Assembly: GCF_026339955.1 (NCBI RefSeq)
Contig: NZ_JAPEPW010000001.1
Span: 2,692,501-2,756,500, forward strand
Length of the DNA stretch: 64,000 nucleotides
Direction of reading: 5' to 3'
Source of the DNA: Streptomyces sp. NBC_01549
Lineage (GTDB): Bacteria > Actinomycetota > Actinomycetes > Streptomycetales > Streptomycetaceae
Shown in pieces: positions 11,725 through 20,106 of the stretch (position 1 is the first letter of the stretch; each line of letters begins with the position of its first letter). The translations under genes and the position numbers were made by a program. The notes under the pieces were generated by a model. The model saw nothing but the letters and a program-made list of their open reading frames with translations. It searched no databases and was not told the DNA's origin.

Positions 11725-12717
11725 TTGACAACGAATCGAACAAAAGCCACACATCCCCATGCGATGACCGAGCTGTGCGACGACGGCGGCCGTCTTTACG
11801 CGAACGCTCTCCGCGCAGGACGCATCGCACGCGAGGACGTGGAATCCGCTCCCTGCTTGATGGAGTTCGCTCTCCTTCACCCTGATCCTGATGACGCGAA
11901 CTGGTTGCGCCCCGTGGCCCCGTCGATCGCCCTGGCTCAGCGACTCAACCCCATAGAACGCGAGATCACCGAGCGCAGACGGCTGTCGATCGAACTGTCC
12001 GACGCATTCGAGCCGTTCATGGACCTCAGCACTCAGACGACGGCGACCACGCACTCGATCTCGGTACTGGAGGGTGGCGACCGCATCAACGCGGCACTCG
12101 ATCTGGCCACGGCCCAGTGCCAGACCGAAGTGCTTACGGTCCAGCCGAGCAACCGGTTCTCCGACCGGAGCATCATTCAGGGCCTGGAGCGCGACAGGCC
12201 GCTGATCGAACGTGGTGTGCGGATCCGGACCCTTTACCAGCACACGGCCCGGTACAGCCCCGAGAAGCTCGCCTACGTGGACCAGTTCTCCAACGGCAAG
12301 GTGGAGTACCGCACCATCGACGAACTGGTGGAGCGCCTCATCGTCTGCGACGAGACGGTCGCCTTCATCCCCACCCGCGACGACCAGCAGGTCGCCCTGG
12401 AGCTTCGCCATCCGGGCCTCGTCCGCTACCTGACCAAGGTCTTCGAGTTCATGTGGGGCCGAGCCGTCCCGCTGAGCGCCGGCGCTCCCTACGAAACCGA
12501 CCCCGCCGGCATCACGGACATCCAGCACTCCATCGCCAAACTCCTGGTGGAGGGCCACGTCGACGAGGCCATCGCCCGCCGTCTCGGCATGAACGTCCGC
12601 ACCTGCCGCTCCCACATAGCCAAGCTGGCCACCGCTCTCGGCAGCGGCAGCCGCGCCCAACTCGGCTATCTCATAGCGGAATCGGGAATCCTCAAGCAGG
12701 AGGGAACGGCGGGGTGA
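11725..12717 (+). CDS. LuxR-type regulator with TrmB/PLD-like sensor, copy 1
   Basis: A 330-residue protein from a TTG at 11725 with GGGTGGAG upstream. The N-terminal region (MTELCDDGGRLYANALRAGR, PCLMEFALLHPD) and the middle region (EVLTVQPSNR, RGVRIRTLYQHTARYSP, VAFIPTRDDQQVALELRHP) resemble the phosphodiesterase-like ligand domain found in TrmB-like regulators. The C-terminal 65 residues are a LuxR-family helix-turn-helix (LLVEGHVDEAIARRLGMNV). It overlaps copy 2 by four bases (GTGA), so the two are co-translated. It lies divergent to the peptide/Rieske-like pair and is a likely regulator of it. Confidence 0.8.
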   Translation: MTTNRTKATHPHAMTELCDDGGRLYANALRAGRIAREDVESAPCLMEFALLHPDPDDANWLRPVAPSIALAQRLNPIEREITERRRLSIELSDAFEPFMDLSTQTTATTHSISVLEGGDRINAALDLATAQCQTEVLTVQPSNRFSDRSIIQGLERDRPLIERGVRIRTLYQHTARYSPEKLAYVDQFSNGKVEYRTIDELVERLIVCDETVAFIPTRDDQQVALELRHPGLVRYLTKVFEFMWGRAVPLSAGAPYETDPAGITDIQHSIAKLLVEGHVDEAIARRLGMNVRTCRSHIAKLATALGSGSRAQLGYLIAESGILKQEGTAG

Positions 12718-13703
12718 CCAACGTGCCGCACCCGACCCACGGCGTGGAAGAACTGTGCGCGGCGGGATCGGAGCTGTACGAACGGGCCCTGCGCGAAGGG
12801 CGCGTACGCAGCACGGACGCCGCCGAAGCGCCCTGCCTCGTCGACTTCGGACTGGTGCACCCGGCCATCGAGGATCTGAACTGGTTGGAGCCCGTCGCCC
12901 CGGCTGTCGCCCTCCACCGGTTATTACGGACCTCCGAGGAACGCGTCGCGGAGGAACGACGGCGCGAGGCCAGACTGACCGCGGTGTTCGAGCCACTGAT
13001 GCGGATCGACGGCCGGCGCACGGCAGCCACGGACACCCCGACCATCCGGGTCCTCAGCGGTACGGAGCGGATCAACGGGGCCATCACTGAGGCCATGGCC
13101 GCCGCATCCTGGGAACTCCTCACCATCCAGCCCCACGCCGGCCACATCGGCCAGCGCTACGCGGCGGCCGAGGCCACCGCCCTGAGCCGCGACCAGGCCC
13201 TGCTCGACCGAGGCGCCCGCATCCGCACCCTCTACCAGCACACGCTCCGCCACTCACCCATGACTCTCGCCCGCTACGAACAGCTGAACGGCGACGTCGA
13301 GGCTCGGAGCCTGGACGAGATCACCGACCGGCTCATCGCCGTCGACCGCACCGTCGCCTTCATCCCCGCCGACAAAGACGGCTTCCTCGCCCTGGAAGTC
13401 CGCCACCCGGCCCTGGTCTCCTACTTCGTGACCACCTTCGACCGGCTCTGGCGCCTGGCCACCCCCATGTACCCCGAAGCCGTCCAGCGCCCGTCCCACA
13501 ACGGCGTCACCCCCCGCCAACGCGCCATAGCCGCCCTGCTCGTCGAAGGTCACACGGACGCCGAGATCGCCGACCGCCTCGGCATGAACGTCCGCACGGC
13601 CCGCGTCCACATCGCCAAACTCGCCGTCACCCTCGGCAGCGAGAGCCGGGCCCAGCTCGGCTACCTCATCGGGCGGTCGGGGATTCTCGACCAGGATCAC
13701 TGA
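12714..13703 (+). CDS. LuxR-type regulator with TrmB/PLD-like sensor, copy 2
   Basis: A 329-residue paralogue of copy 1, starting at the GTG at 12714 inside the GTGA overlap; AGGAGG lies at 12699. It has the same domain order: HGVEELCAAGSELYERALRE, PCLVDFGLVHP, LLTIQPHAGH, RGARIRTLYQHTLRHSP, VAFIPADKDG and the C-terminal helix-turn-helix LLVEGHTDAEIADRLGMNV. The pair probably arose by tandem duplication and divergence. Its 3' end overlaps the convergent third copy by 38 bp. Confidence 0.8.
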   Translation: MTNVPHPTHGVEELCAAGSELYERALREGRVRSTDAAEAPCLVDFGLVHPAIEDLNWLEPVAPAVALHRLLRTSEERVAEERRREARLTAVFEPLMRIDGRRTAATDTPTIRVLSGTERINGAITEAMAAASWELLTIQPHAGHIGQRYAAAEATALSRDQALLDRGARIRTLYQHTLRHSPMTLARYEQLNGDVEARSLDEITDRLIAVDRTVAFIPADKDGFLALEVRHPALVSYFVTTFDRLWRLATPMYPEAVQRPSHNGVTPRQRAIAALLVEGHTDAEIADRLGMNVRTARVHIAKLAVTLGSESRAQLGYLIGRSGILDQDH

Positions 13704-14697
13704 GCAGCAGTTCCGCGGCGCGCGGCGGTCCGTCCAGGCCGGCCTGGGCGATCCGCACGCCCAACTGAGTGCGGCTCGCGGCGCCCAGGGTCTCCGAGAG
13801 GCGCGCGATGTGCGCCCGGCAGGTACGGACGCTGATCCCCAGCCGCTCCGCGACCACCGCGTCCTGGTGTCCCTCGGCGAGCAGAGCCGCGATGGACCGC
13901 TCGCGATGGGTGATGCCGTCGATGCCGGTGTCCGGGAGCGGCGCGGCGAGCGGGATCGCGAGGCGCCACAGCCTCTCGAAGACCGTGACCAGGTAGTCGA
14001 CCAGTGCGGGGTGCCGCAGCTCCAGCGCGATCGTGCGGTCGGAGTTGGCCGGGATGAACGCCACCTTGCGGTCGAAGAGGATGAGCCGCTCCACGACCTC
14101 GTCGAGGGTACGGGCCTCCGCGGCTCCCCCCATCAACTCCATGTAGTTGTGCAGGCCCTGACCGTGCCGGGCCACGTGCGTGTACAGGTCGCGCATCCGC
14201 ACTCCGCGCCGGCGCATCTCCAGCGCCCGGTGCAGCCCCTCCGAGAGCTCGTCCTCGCGCCGGATGCCGCCGGGCTGCACGGTCAGCACCTCGGTCGTAC
14301 AGGCCTCGGTCGCCTCGTCCATCGCGGCCCGGATCCGGGGCAGCCCGTCCAGGACGCGGATCGCCACGCCCTCGCCCGGCGCCTGGACGCGCCCGCCGAG
14401 CCCGACGTACCACTCGAACGCCGCCACCGCGTCGCCCACGCGCGCCTGGCTGGAGCTGATCTCCTCGTACACGCCCCGCAGCAGCCGTGTCATGACCTCC
14501 TGCGGCGAAGTCGGCACCAGCCACCCCATGTCGTCGGGGTCCGGATGCAGCAACGCCAACTCGACCAGACAGGGCACCGTTTCGGCGTCCTCGCGCGGCA
14601 CGCGTCCGCGCCGCACGGCCCGGGAGTAGACCCGGTCCCCGGCCTCGCACAGTCGGTCAGCGCCGTGCGGATGCCTGTCCCTCCTGTGCCCGGCCAT
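13666..14697 (-). CDS. LuxR-type regulator with TrmB/PLD-like sensor, copy 3
   Basis: A 343-residue protein of the same family as the two preceding regulators, on the opposite strand. The shared motifs are RLCEAGDRVYSRAVRRGRV, PCLVELALLHPDPDD, EVLTVQPGG, VAFIPANSDRTIALELRHP and the helix-turn-helix LLAEGHQDAVVAERLGISV. It ends in about 20 extra residues that overlap the 3' end of copy 2. The ATG at 14697 was chosen by alignment with the other copies; longer forms are possible. Confidence 0.75.
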   Translation of the reverse strand: MAGHRRDRHPHGADRLCEAGDRVYSRAVRRGRVPREDAETVPCLVELALLHPDPDDMGWLVPTSPQEVMTRLLRGVYEEISSSQARVGDAVAAFEWYVGLGGRVQAPGEGVAIRVLDGLPRIRAAMDEATEACTTEVLTVQPGGIRREDELSEGLHRALEMRRRGVRMRDLYTHVARHGQGLHNYMELMGGAAEARTLDEVVERLILFDRKVAFIPANSDRTIALELRHPALVDYLVTVFERLWRLAIPLAAPLPDTGIDGITHRERSIAALLAEGHQDAVVAERLGISVRTCRAHIARLSETLGAASRTQLGVRIAQAGLDGPPRAAELLLSDPGRESPTAR

Positions 14698-15058
14698 CTT
14701 CCACCCCTGGCTCCAGCATCCTCGCGATGCGACGCCTCCGCGCCGTCCGCAGCGCAACTATGCGCGGCCCCGACCGCCATCGCAACACGGCTGCGTCCTT
14801 CGCGCGCCCCCAATCACCCCTGTACGTACGGAAATATCCCCACCTCCGCACGGCGCTCTACAACAAGATGACGGTGGTGGGGGTGTGCGACCCGCTGCCA
14901 TCGTGGACCCGCTCCACCGGGGCGACACGGCGCCCCGACCCGCCCTGGCCGGACACTCCTCGTCCGGCCAGGGCACCTCCCGCCCTCGTCCGGATCGCGT
15001 GAGCTGCCGGAAATCGTCGAGTGATCGGTACGTTACGTACCGCACCTACCGTCAGGCC
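14698..15058. other. intergenic region with one palindrome
   Basis: About 360 bp without a supported gene. It should hold the promoter of the third LuxR-type gene and that of the degraded ATP-grasp gene. A perfect inverted repeat CGGTACGT-T-ACGTACCG lies at 15026-15042, 16 bp before the remnant's ATG, and may be an old operator. Confidence 0.5.
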
Positions 15059-15304
15059 ATGGCGGACATGTTTGACGCGTACGCGTTGGCCGATGCGGGG
15101 GACGAGAAGTTTGAGCGGCAGGGTGAAGTCAGGACCGCCCATGAGTCGGTACTGGCCGCCCTGCAGCCGATCGAAACCGGGTTATCCGGCGCCCCGGCGC
15201 CCCCCGGCCACCCCACGGTAGATCCCCTTGTGCGGGGTCACGTCGTCGTAGTCGGTATCCCCCCGGGGGTCGGTCGCGGGCTCAGCTCCGCTTGGGCCCG
15301 GTGA
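15059..15304 (+). pseudogene. N-terminal remnant of a circularly permuted ATP-grasp gene
   Basis: The first about 40 codons (MADMFDAYALADAGDEKFER, VRTAHESVLAALQPIE) look like the start of actinobacterial circularly permuted type 2 ATP-grasp proteins, which are normally about 500 residues long. After that the frame reads into a Gly/Pro-rich sequence without family features and stops at 15304, inside the 3' end of the convergent Uma2 gene. The rest of the gene and its usual partners are absent. The identification is from memory of the family N-terminus and should be confirmed by search. Confidence 0.5.
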
Positions 15305-15941
15305 TCGCCTCTCCGATCACGAAACCCTTGGCGGGGCCTTCAGGGATGGTGACGTCGGTGCCGTAGGGGACTCGGTGGACTCCCACCCAGTCGGCCTTCT
15401 CCGGCTGGGGCTGAGTGAGGACGGTGACGGTGCCCTGAGTGTCGTGGTCGTCGATGATCACATAGACGGGGATGCCCGCGCGGGCGTACTCGCGGCGCTT
15501 CTTCACGCGGTCGCGGTCCTGACTGCGCTTGCCGGGGGAGGCCACCTCGATCACCAGGCGGACGGCAGCGGCTGTGACCCCCAGGCCATCAGCCGTCACG
15601 TAACGGTCCGTGTCCCTGGGGACGATGAAGAGATCCGGTACCCAAGCGCTGCCCTCGCGGATGACGTTCATGTCGTTGCGGGCGACGAAGTCCCCGTCCT
15701 TCAGGAAGACCGCCAGATCGTCCCGAAGGAGATTGATGATCTGGCCGTGCGAATAGCGGCCGGTGGGTGACACCTCGATGGCTCCCTCGATGATCTCAGC
15801 GCGGTAGCCCTCGGGGAGTTCCATGGCCTTCCATGCTTGCCAGACGACCTCGTCCAGGTCGGGGCCGTTCTCGGCCGGGGACACGGACTCGGTCCTGGTC
15901 TCAGGCATGGTCTCGGGCCTCTCGTGCGCAAGAGCGGTCAT
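15282..15941 (-). CDS. Uma2 family endonuclease-like protein
   Basis: A 219-residue protein of the Uma2 (DUF820) family, which has a PD-(D/E)xK nuclease fold and is often amplified in Streptomyces. Seen are YRAEIIEGAIEVSP, HGQIINLLRDDL, VPDLFIVPRDTD (first acidic residue), RLVIEVASPGKRSQDR (second acidic residue and lysine) and KKRREYARAGIPVYVIID. The ATG at 15941 follows GGAGG at good spacing. The native role of the family is not known; some are linked with mobile DNA. Confidence 0.85.
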   Translation of the reverse strand: MTALAHERPETMPETRTESVSPAENGPDLDEVVWQAWKAMELPEGYRAEIIEGAIEVSPTGRYSHGQIINLLRDDLAVFLKDGDFVARNDMNVIREGSAWVPDLFIVPRDTDRYVTADGLGVTAAAVRLVIEVASPGKRSQDRDRVKKRREYARAGIPVYVIIDDHDTQGTVTVLTQPQPEKADWVGVHRVPYGTDVTIPEGPAKGFVIGEAITGPKRS

Positions 15942-16043
15942 GGCGACACCTCCTCTCAAGTGTGGGCTTGGCGTCCATGGGGCACAAGCAACGCGATCAC
16001 GGTAGGTACGGCGACAGGGCCGACCAGGGGAACCGGCTCCGGG

Positions 16044-16505
16044 TCACCCAATGCGGTGAGGACGGAACGATCCGCCCGGCTCCCCCTCCCCCAGAAGCTC
16101 GAACCACACCCCTTTCCCGAACCGCCCCGCCCGGTCGGCGGCCACGCCCCACAGGTCCGCGACCTCGGCGACCAGGGCGAGGCCGCGGCCCCGGCAGGCG
16201 GTGGGAGTCGCCTCCGGCATGCGCGGGGGGTCGTGGCTCTCGTCGTACACGCTGACCCGCAGGCGCGCCGGGGTGAGCTGCACGCGGAGCATGGTCGCGC
16301 CCTTGGTGTGCAGGTGGACGTTGGTGACGAGTTCCGAGGTGCACAGGGTCGCGGGCAGGACGAGGGGTGCGCGATCGAGGGTGAGGAGCACGGCGCGTAC
16401 GAAGTCCCGGCAGACCTTGGGAGCGGTGGCGTCGGCGGGAGCGAAGAGGCTGTAGTCGTAGGCGAGTAGGGCAGGCCGGTGGGGCGCCCTGCGGGCAGCT
16501 TCCAT
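16044..16505 (-). CDS. ATP-binding anti-sigma-like HATPase protein
   Basis: A 153-residue GHKL-fold protein of the RsbW-like group widespread in Streptomyces. The N box reads CTSELVTNVHLHT, the G1 region VYDESHDPP, and the G2 region GRGLALVAEVADLWG. It lies divergent to the XRE/DUF5753 gene. The set ATPase + XRE/DUF5753 + DUF397 recurs in Streptomyces as WhiJ/AbaA-type developmental loci, so a role in regulating differentiation is likely, but its partner sigma factor is not visible. Confidence 0.8.
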   Translation of the reverse strand: MEAARRAPHRPALLAYDYSLFAPADATAPKVCRDFVRAVLLTLDRAPLVLPATLCTSELVTNVHLHTKGATMLRVQLTPARLRVSVYDESHDPPRMPEATPTACRGRGLALVAEVADLWGVAADRAGRFGKGVWFELLGEGEPGGSFRPHRIG

Positions 16506-16749
16506 GGGGAGTTCGGCTCCTGTCGTACGCCCGCGATGGCATTGCCCAAGTCCGGCTGGACGACGGTCCGGGTGCGCTTTCGCTTGTGGACAGGGGAGTT
16601 GGACGACTCCGGTACGGTTCCGGAGCGTCACTGATGACACACTCAAGGTAGGGAGTTAGGGAACGCATTCGCAACCTGCTTCGGTGAATTGGTGGACCAG
16701 CTCCCCCTGTCGAGGCAGACTCTCGACTGACGACTGAGGAGACACCCCC

Positions 16750-17631
16750 TTGGGAATGCGCACCATCATCAGCGAGCGCCAGCGCCGACTCGGACACGAG
16801 CTCAAGAAGCTGCGCGAGCAAGCGGGCTTGTCCGCCGGGGAAGCCGCCGACCGCATCGGCATGGGGCGCGGCCAACTGAGTCACATCGAAGCCGGGCGTA
16901 CGTCGATCCTCTCGGACCGACTGCGGCATCTCTGCCACGTACTGGGATGCGAAAGCGTGCCCCACATGGAAGCGCTCGTCGCCATGTCGGAGGCCAGCGG
17001 CAAAGGTTGGTGGAGCGCCTACAAGGGCAACATCGGTTCGGCTGCGATGAACCTCGCCGAACTGGAAGCCGGCGCCGCATCACTGCGCACACACGAGGCG
17101 CTGTTCATTCCGGGCCTGCTCCAGACCGAGGCGTACATCCGCACCATCTTCTCCAGCCCCAAGCTGAACGTGCGTGACATCGACGAGGCCACCGCTTTCC
17201 GCCTGGAACGCCAGGCGATCCTCACCTCTGAGAGCGCTCCGGCCTTCCATGCGGTGATTCACGAAGCGGCGCTGCACATGCGGTTCGGCGGCCCAACCGT
17301 CCTACGGGAGCAGCTGCTGCACCTCATCGAAGTGGCCCAACTGCCCAACATCACCGTCCAGATCTTCCCGTTCGGCGCGGATCTGGACGCCGCACTCAGC
17401 GGGACATTCCTGCACACCATCACCCCCGTGCCGGAGCTGAGCACGATCGTGCTGGACCATCCCGCAGGCTCCTTGTACCTGAGCGACGACGAACACCTCG
17501 CTCTGTACGACACTATGTTCGACCGGCTCACGGAGAGTGCACTCGCACCGATCGGCGTGCGCACGTCTCCTGAGGAGCTTGCGACCAAGGACTCACTGGC
17601 CCTGATCCAGCACCTGCTCTACACGCTCTAG
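16750..17631 (+). CDS. XRE regulator with DUF5753 (WhiJ-like)
   Basis: A 293-residue protein from a TTG at 16750 with GAGGAG upstream. The N-terminal XRE helix-turn-helix (RLGHELKKLREQAGLSAGEA, GQLSHIEAGR) is followed by a DUF5753 domain with LRTHEALFIPGLLQTEAYIR, AFHAVIHEAALHMRFGG and ITVQIFPFGAD. This is the WhiJ/Scr1 type. A DUF397 gene follows nine bases downstream and an RsbW-like gene is divergent, which is the usual grouping for this regulatory system. Confidence 0.9.
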   Translation: MGMRTIISERQRRLGHELKKLREQAGLSAGEAADRIGMGRGQLSHIEAGRTSILSDRLRHLCHVLGCESVPHMEALVAMSEASGKGWWSAYKGNIGSAAMNLAELEAGAASLRTHEALFIPGLLQTEAYIRTIFSSPKLNVRDIDEATAFRLERQAILTSESAPAFHAVIHEAALHMRFGGPTVLREQLLHLIEVAQLPNITVQIFPFGADLDAALSGTFLHTITPVPELSTIVLDHPAGSLYLSDDEHLALYDTMFDRLTESALAPIGVRTSPEELATKDSLALIQHLLYTL

Positions 17632-17640
17632 GAGCCCAAC

Positions 17641-17829
17641 ATGTCCCGCCTGAACTGGCAGAAGTCATCCTTCAGCGGTGGCCCGGAGAGCAACTGCCTC
17701 TACCTCGCCACCGCCCCCGACGGAACGATCCGCCTACGCGAGAGCGACGAACCCCGCACCGTACTCGCCACCACCCCGGAGGGGCTCGCCGCCCTCCTCG
17801 AACATCTCAGGCCGCGGCCCAGCTCGTGA
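17641..17829 (+). CDS. DUF397 small protein
   Basis: A 62-residue DUF397 protein (LNWQKSSFSGGPESNCLYLA, IRLRESDEP, LAALLEHLR). Family members work with adjacent XRE/DUF5753 regulators, like toxin-antitoxin or developmental modules. It starts nine bases after the regulator stop codon, in an operon. Its 3' end overlaps the convergent gene by 23 bp. Confidence 0.9.
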   Translation: MSRLNWQKSSFSGGPESNCLYLATAPDGTIRLRESDEPRTVLATTPEGLAALLEHLRPRPSS

Positions 17830-18298
17830 GCAGGGCCTCGCGGGCGGCCCGCCAGGGCGTCACGCCGTCGCCCTCGACGCTCCCCCACTCCAGCAGCCGC
17901 CCCACGTCCGCCGTACCGTCCACGAACCGGTTCAGCAGTGCCACCGACAGCTCGTACTCGGACTGGACGTAGCCCCCGACGGCCGCGGTGTACACCGTCA
18001 GCTCGGCCTTCTCCTCGTCCGTCCGTACGTGGAGTTCGAACGCGGGCGGTGCCTCACCGCCACCCGTCGCCATGTCGAGGACCGTGTCCATCACGTTGTT
18101 CACCAGCCACCGGGTACTGGAGCGCACCTGCACGTCGTGGACGGTCACCTCGCGGACGTCCGCCCAGGACCAGAACCCCTCCTGGCCCGTACCCACGGCC
18201 TGAAGCCCCTCGGGGGTGAGCCGCACCCCGCGCCCGTGCCCCTCGGGCTCGGCGCCCACGTACACGCTCTCCTTGGTGATCCAGAACAGGCCGATCAT
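17807..18298 (-). CDS. conserved protein of unknown function
   Basis: This 163-residue protein begins at the ATG at 18298, which follows GGAGG at good spacing; an upstream GTG at 18364 lacks such a site. Features are an N-terminal beta-rich part (MIGLFWITKESVYVGAEPEG, FWSWADVREVTVHD) like a small PH-type fold, and a C-terminal helical part (SVALLNRFVDGTADVGRLLE, WRAAREALLTSWAAA). No membrane segment remains with this start. It is divergent from a membrane protein gene with a similar N-terminal region, so the two may act together; function unknown. Confidence 0.65.
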   Translation of the reverse strand: MIGLFWITKESVYVGAEPEGHGRGVRLTPEGLQAVGTGQEGFWSWADVREVTVHDVQVRSSTRWLVNNVMDTVLDMATGGGEAPPAFELHVRTDEEKAELTVYTAAVGGYVQSEYELSVALLNRFVDGTADVGRLLEWGSVEGDGVTPWRAAREALLTSWAAA

Positions 18299-18432
18299 GG
18301 CCACGGACGCCTCCAGCGCAACGAGCGCATCAAACACAACAAGCACGGTCCCCCTCTGAGACACCGACGGGCCCGGATTGGTTCAGCCGGGATGTGAGAG
18401 TCAGGACTGCCGAACACACGTACAGGTGCCTT

Positions 18433-19296
18433 ATGTTGCTCCTCGTGACGGAACTGGTGTTGCGCGCCCGCCGTACCACAGCCCTCTTCGAGCGGGACGC
18501 CGTGCTGTTGGACCGGGGAGGGATGCGACTGCGTATCCCCCTCACCGCGATCGAGACCGTCCGTACGGGCGGAGGATCGAGGCGGCGCGTCATCGAGATC
18601 GTCCTGACCTCCGCCGACGCCACCCCCGTCGTCCACACGCTGAGCCCACCGAACGCCACCGCCGCGACCGCGTTCGCCGACGCGGTCAACGCCGCGCTGC
18701 CCGTCCGCGACGCCGTCGAACCGCGCGCGGACGGGGCGACGTTGGTGACCACCGTGCCCGTGCCGCCGCGTACGGAACCGAAGGACCGCTGGACGACATC
18801 CCGCGAGCGGAGGGTGCAATGGGCGTTCGGCGCGCTGTTCGCGCTGGGGACGGCCCTCGCCGCGGCCACCGGGGAGTGGGTGTTCGTCGTCCTCTGGGCC
18901 GCCTCTTACACACCGTTCCTCGTCGGGTGCGCGCTCACGCACATCGTGTACCGGGTCACGGTGGACTGGTGGCTGCTGCGCCGCCGCGGCATCACCGTCC
19001 TCGCCGTCTACAAAGACAGCGACTACGTCGGCGAAGTGCTCGTCAAGACGTACTCGTTCACCGACGCGGCAGGCGAGGAGCGGACGTTCCGCGGAAGCGG
19101 CCGGCTCGTGGCGACTGATCCGGAGCGGATCGAGGTGACCTACGACCCTTGCGCCCCGAAGCGGATGACCACGCGCAAGGGGCCCGCCGTACGCACGCTC
19201 TCCGTCCTGGCGTATGTGCTCCTGGGCCTGCCCGTCACAGCGGCGACCGCCGCGTACCCACCCGTCTCCCTCATCGTCCTGCTGTCCGCGCTCTAG
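18433..19296 (+). CDS. membrane protein with PH-like N-terminus
   Basis: A 287-residue protein. Residues 1-95 are beta-rich with RTTALFERDAVLLDRGG and IETVRTGGGSRRRVIEIVL, like a small PH-type domain. Two hydrophobic segments follow (AFGALFALGTALAAATG; WVFVVLWAASYTPFLVGCAL), then a soluble segment with VYKDSDYVGEVLVKTYSF and VTYDPCAPKR similar to DUF3592-type domains, and a final hydrophobic pair. Function unknown. The ATG at 18433 was preferred; a GTG at 18394 in the same frame is possible. Confidence 0.6.
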   Translation: MLLLVTELVLRARRTTALFERDAVLLDRGGMRLRIPLTAIETVRTGGGSRRRVIEIVLTSADATPVVHTLSPPNATAATAFADAVNAALPVRDAVEPRADGATLVTTVPVPPRTEPKDRWTTSRERRVQWAFGALFALGTALAAATGEWVFVVLWAASYTPFLVGCALTHIVYRVTVDWWLLRRRGITVLAVYKDSDYVGEVLVKTYSFTDAAGEERTFRGSGRLVATDPERIEVTYDPCAPKRMTTRKGPAVRTLSVLAYVLLGLPVTAATAAYPPVSLIVLLSAL

Positions 19297-19427
19297 GTCC
19301 TGTCGTCAGCGAGAACCAGGCCTCCGAACGCGCATGCACCGCCGGCCACAAGCCGCGAGGCCGACAGCCGGCCGCTGGAGTCAAGCGGTGGCGACGAGCT
19401 CGTCACCCACTTCCAATGGGGCTGTCT

Positions 19428-20078
19428 TCACTCCGAGTCTCCGTCCGGCGGCGTGTCCCGGTCGCCCTCGTCCTCGCCCTCCCGTAACCGCCTCAAGCGC
19501 GGCCGGTGCGGCATCAGGTCACGTATGCGGGACTCGCCCACGCCCACCACGGGCAGCCGTAACTCATCGGTCTTGTGGTGTTCCCGAGGGCCTTCGGCGT
19601 AACGGGAGCGCCGCTCGTCCTGGTGATCGTGATTCTCCGGCTGCCGCTCGGGGAAGCGGAGCAGTCGTGCCGGCGGCACGGGGAAGCCCTCGCTGTCCGG
19701 GTGCTGGCCGGGGCCGCCCGAGGGCTCGGGGCCGTCGGGCCGGTCGGGGGACGTCGCTCGGGCATGCTCGGTCCAGCCCGCGCGGAACCAGGCCAGCTGG
19801 TCCCGCTGCACCTCGTCATCGGTGAGGATGCGCACGCCCTCCGTACCGGCCCGCCGGATCTTCTCCCCCAGCTCGATCAGCAGGCCGCCCACGGTGTACG
19901 CCACGGCGTCCGGATCCGGCGCGGTGGCCGGTCCGTCCGCTTCCTCCTCCGGCGGGCGTGGATCACGTGCGTGCGAGTCGTGTGAGCCATGTGAGTCGTG
20001 CGAACCGCGCGCACGCGGGTCGCGCGCATGCGGGTCTCCCCCCTCGTGCCCGTGCCCCACCTGCACACCCCTCTTCAC
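19428..20078 (-). CDS. hypothetical protein with acidic and His-rich segments
   Basis: A 216-residue frame from a GTG at 20078 with GGAG upstream, 28 bp after the XRE gene on the same strand. The N-terminal part has a short repeat of GSHDSHGSHDSHARDPRPPE, the middle part is more protein-like (AYTVGGLLIELGEKIRRAG, VRILTDDEVQRDQLAWFRAG), and the C-terminus is rich in Arg, Glu and Asp. I recognise no family. It is probably co-transcribed with the repressor-like gene of the tail locus. Confidence 0.5.
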   Translation of the reverse strand: MKRGVQVGHGHEGGDPHARDPRARGSHDSHGSHDSHARDPRPPEEEADGPATAPDPDAVAYTVGGLLIELGEKIRRAGTEGVRILTDDEVQRDQLAWFRAGWTEHARATSPDRPDGPEPSGGPGQHPDSEGFPVPPARLLRFPERQPENHDHQDERRSRYAEGPREHHKTDELRLPVVGVGESRIRDLMPHRPRLRRLREGEDEGDRDTPPDGDSE

Positions 20079-20106
20079 CGCTGCTCCGAATCCCCCTGCC
20101 GAAGCG

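Noticed and set aside
14858..15142. 94-codon minus-strand ORF opposite the ATP-grasp remnant
   Set aside because: It is the shadow of the remnant frame and has no protein-like features.
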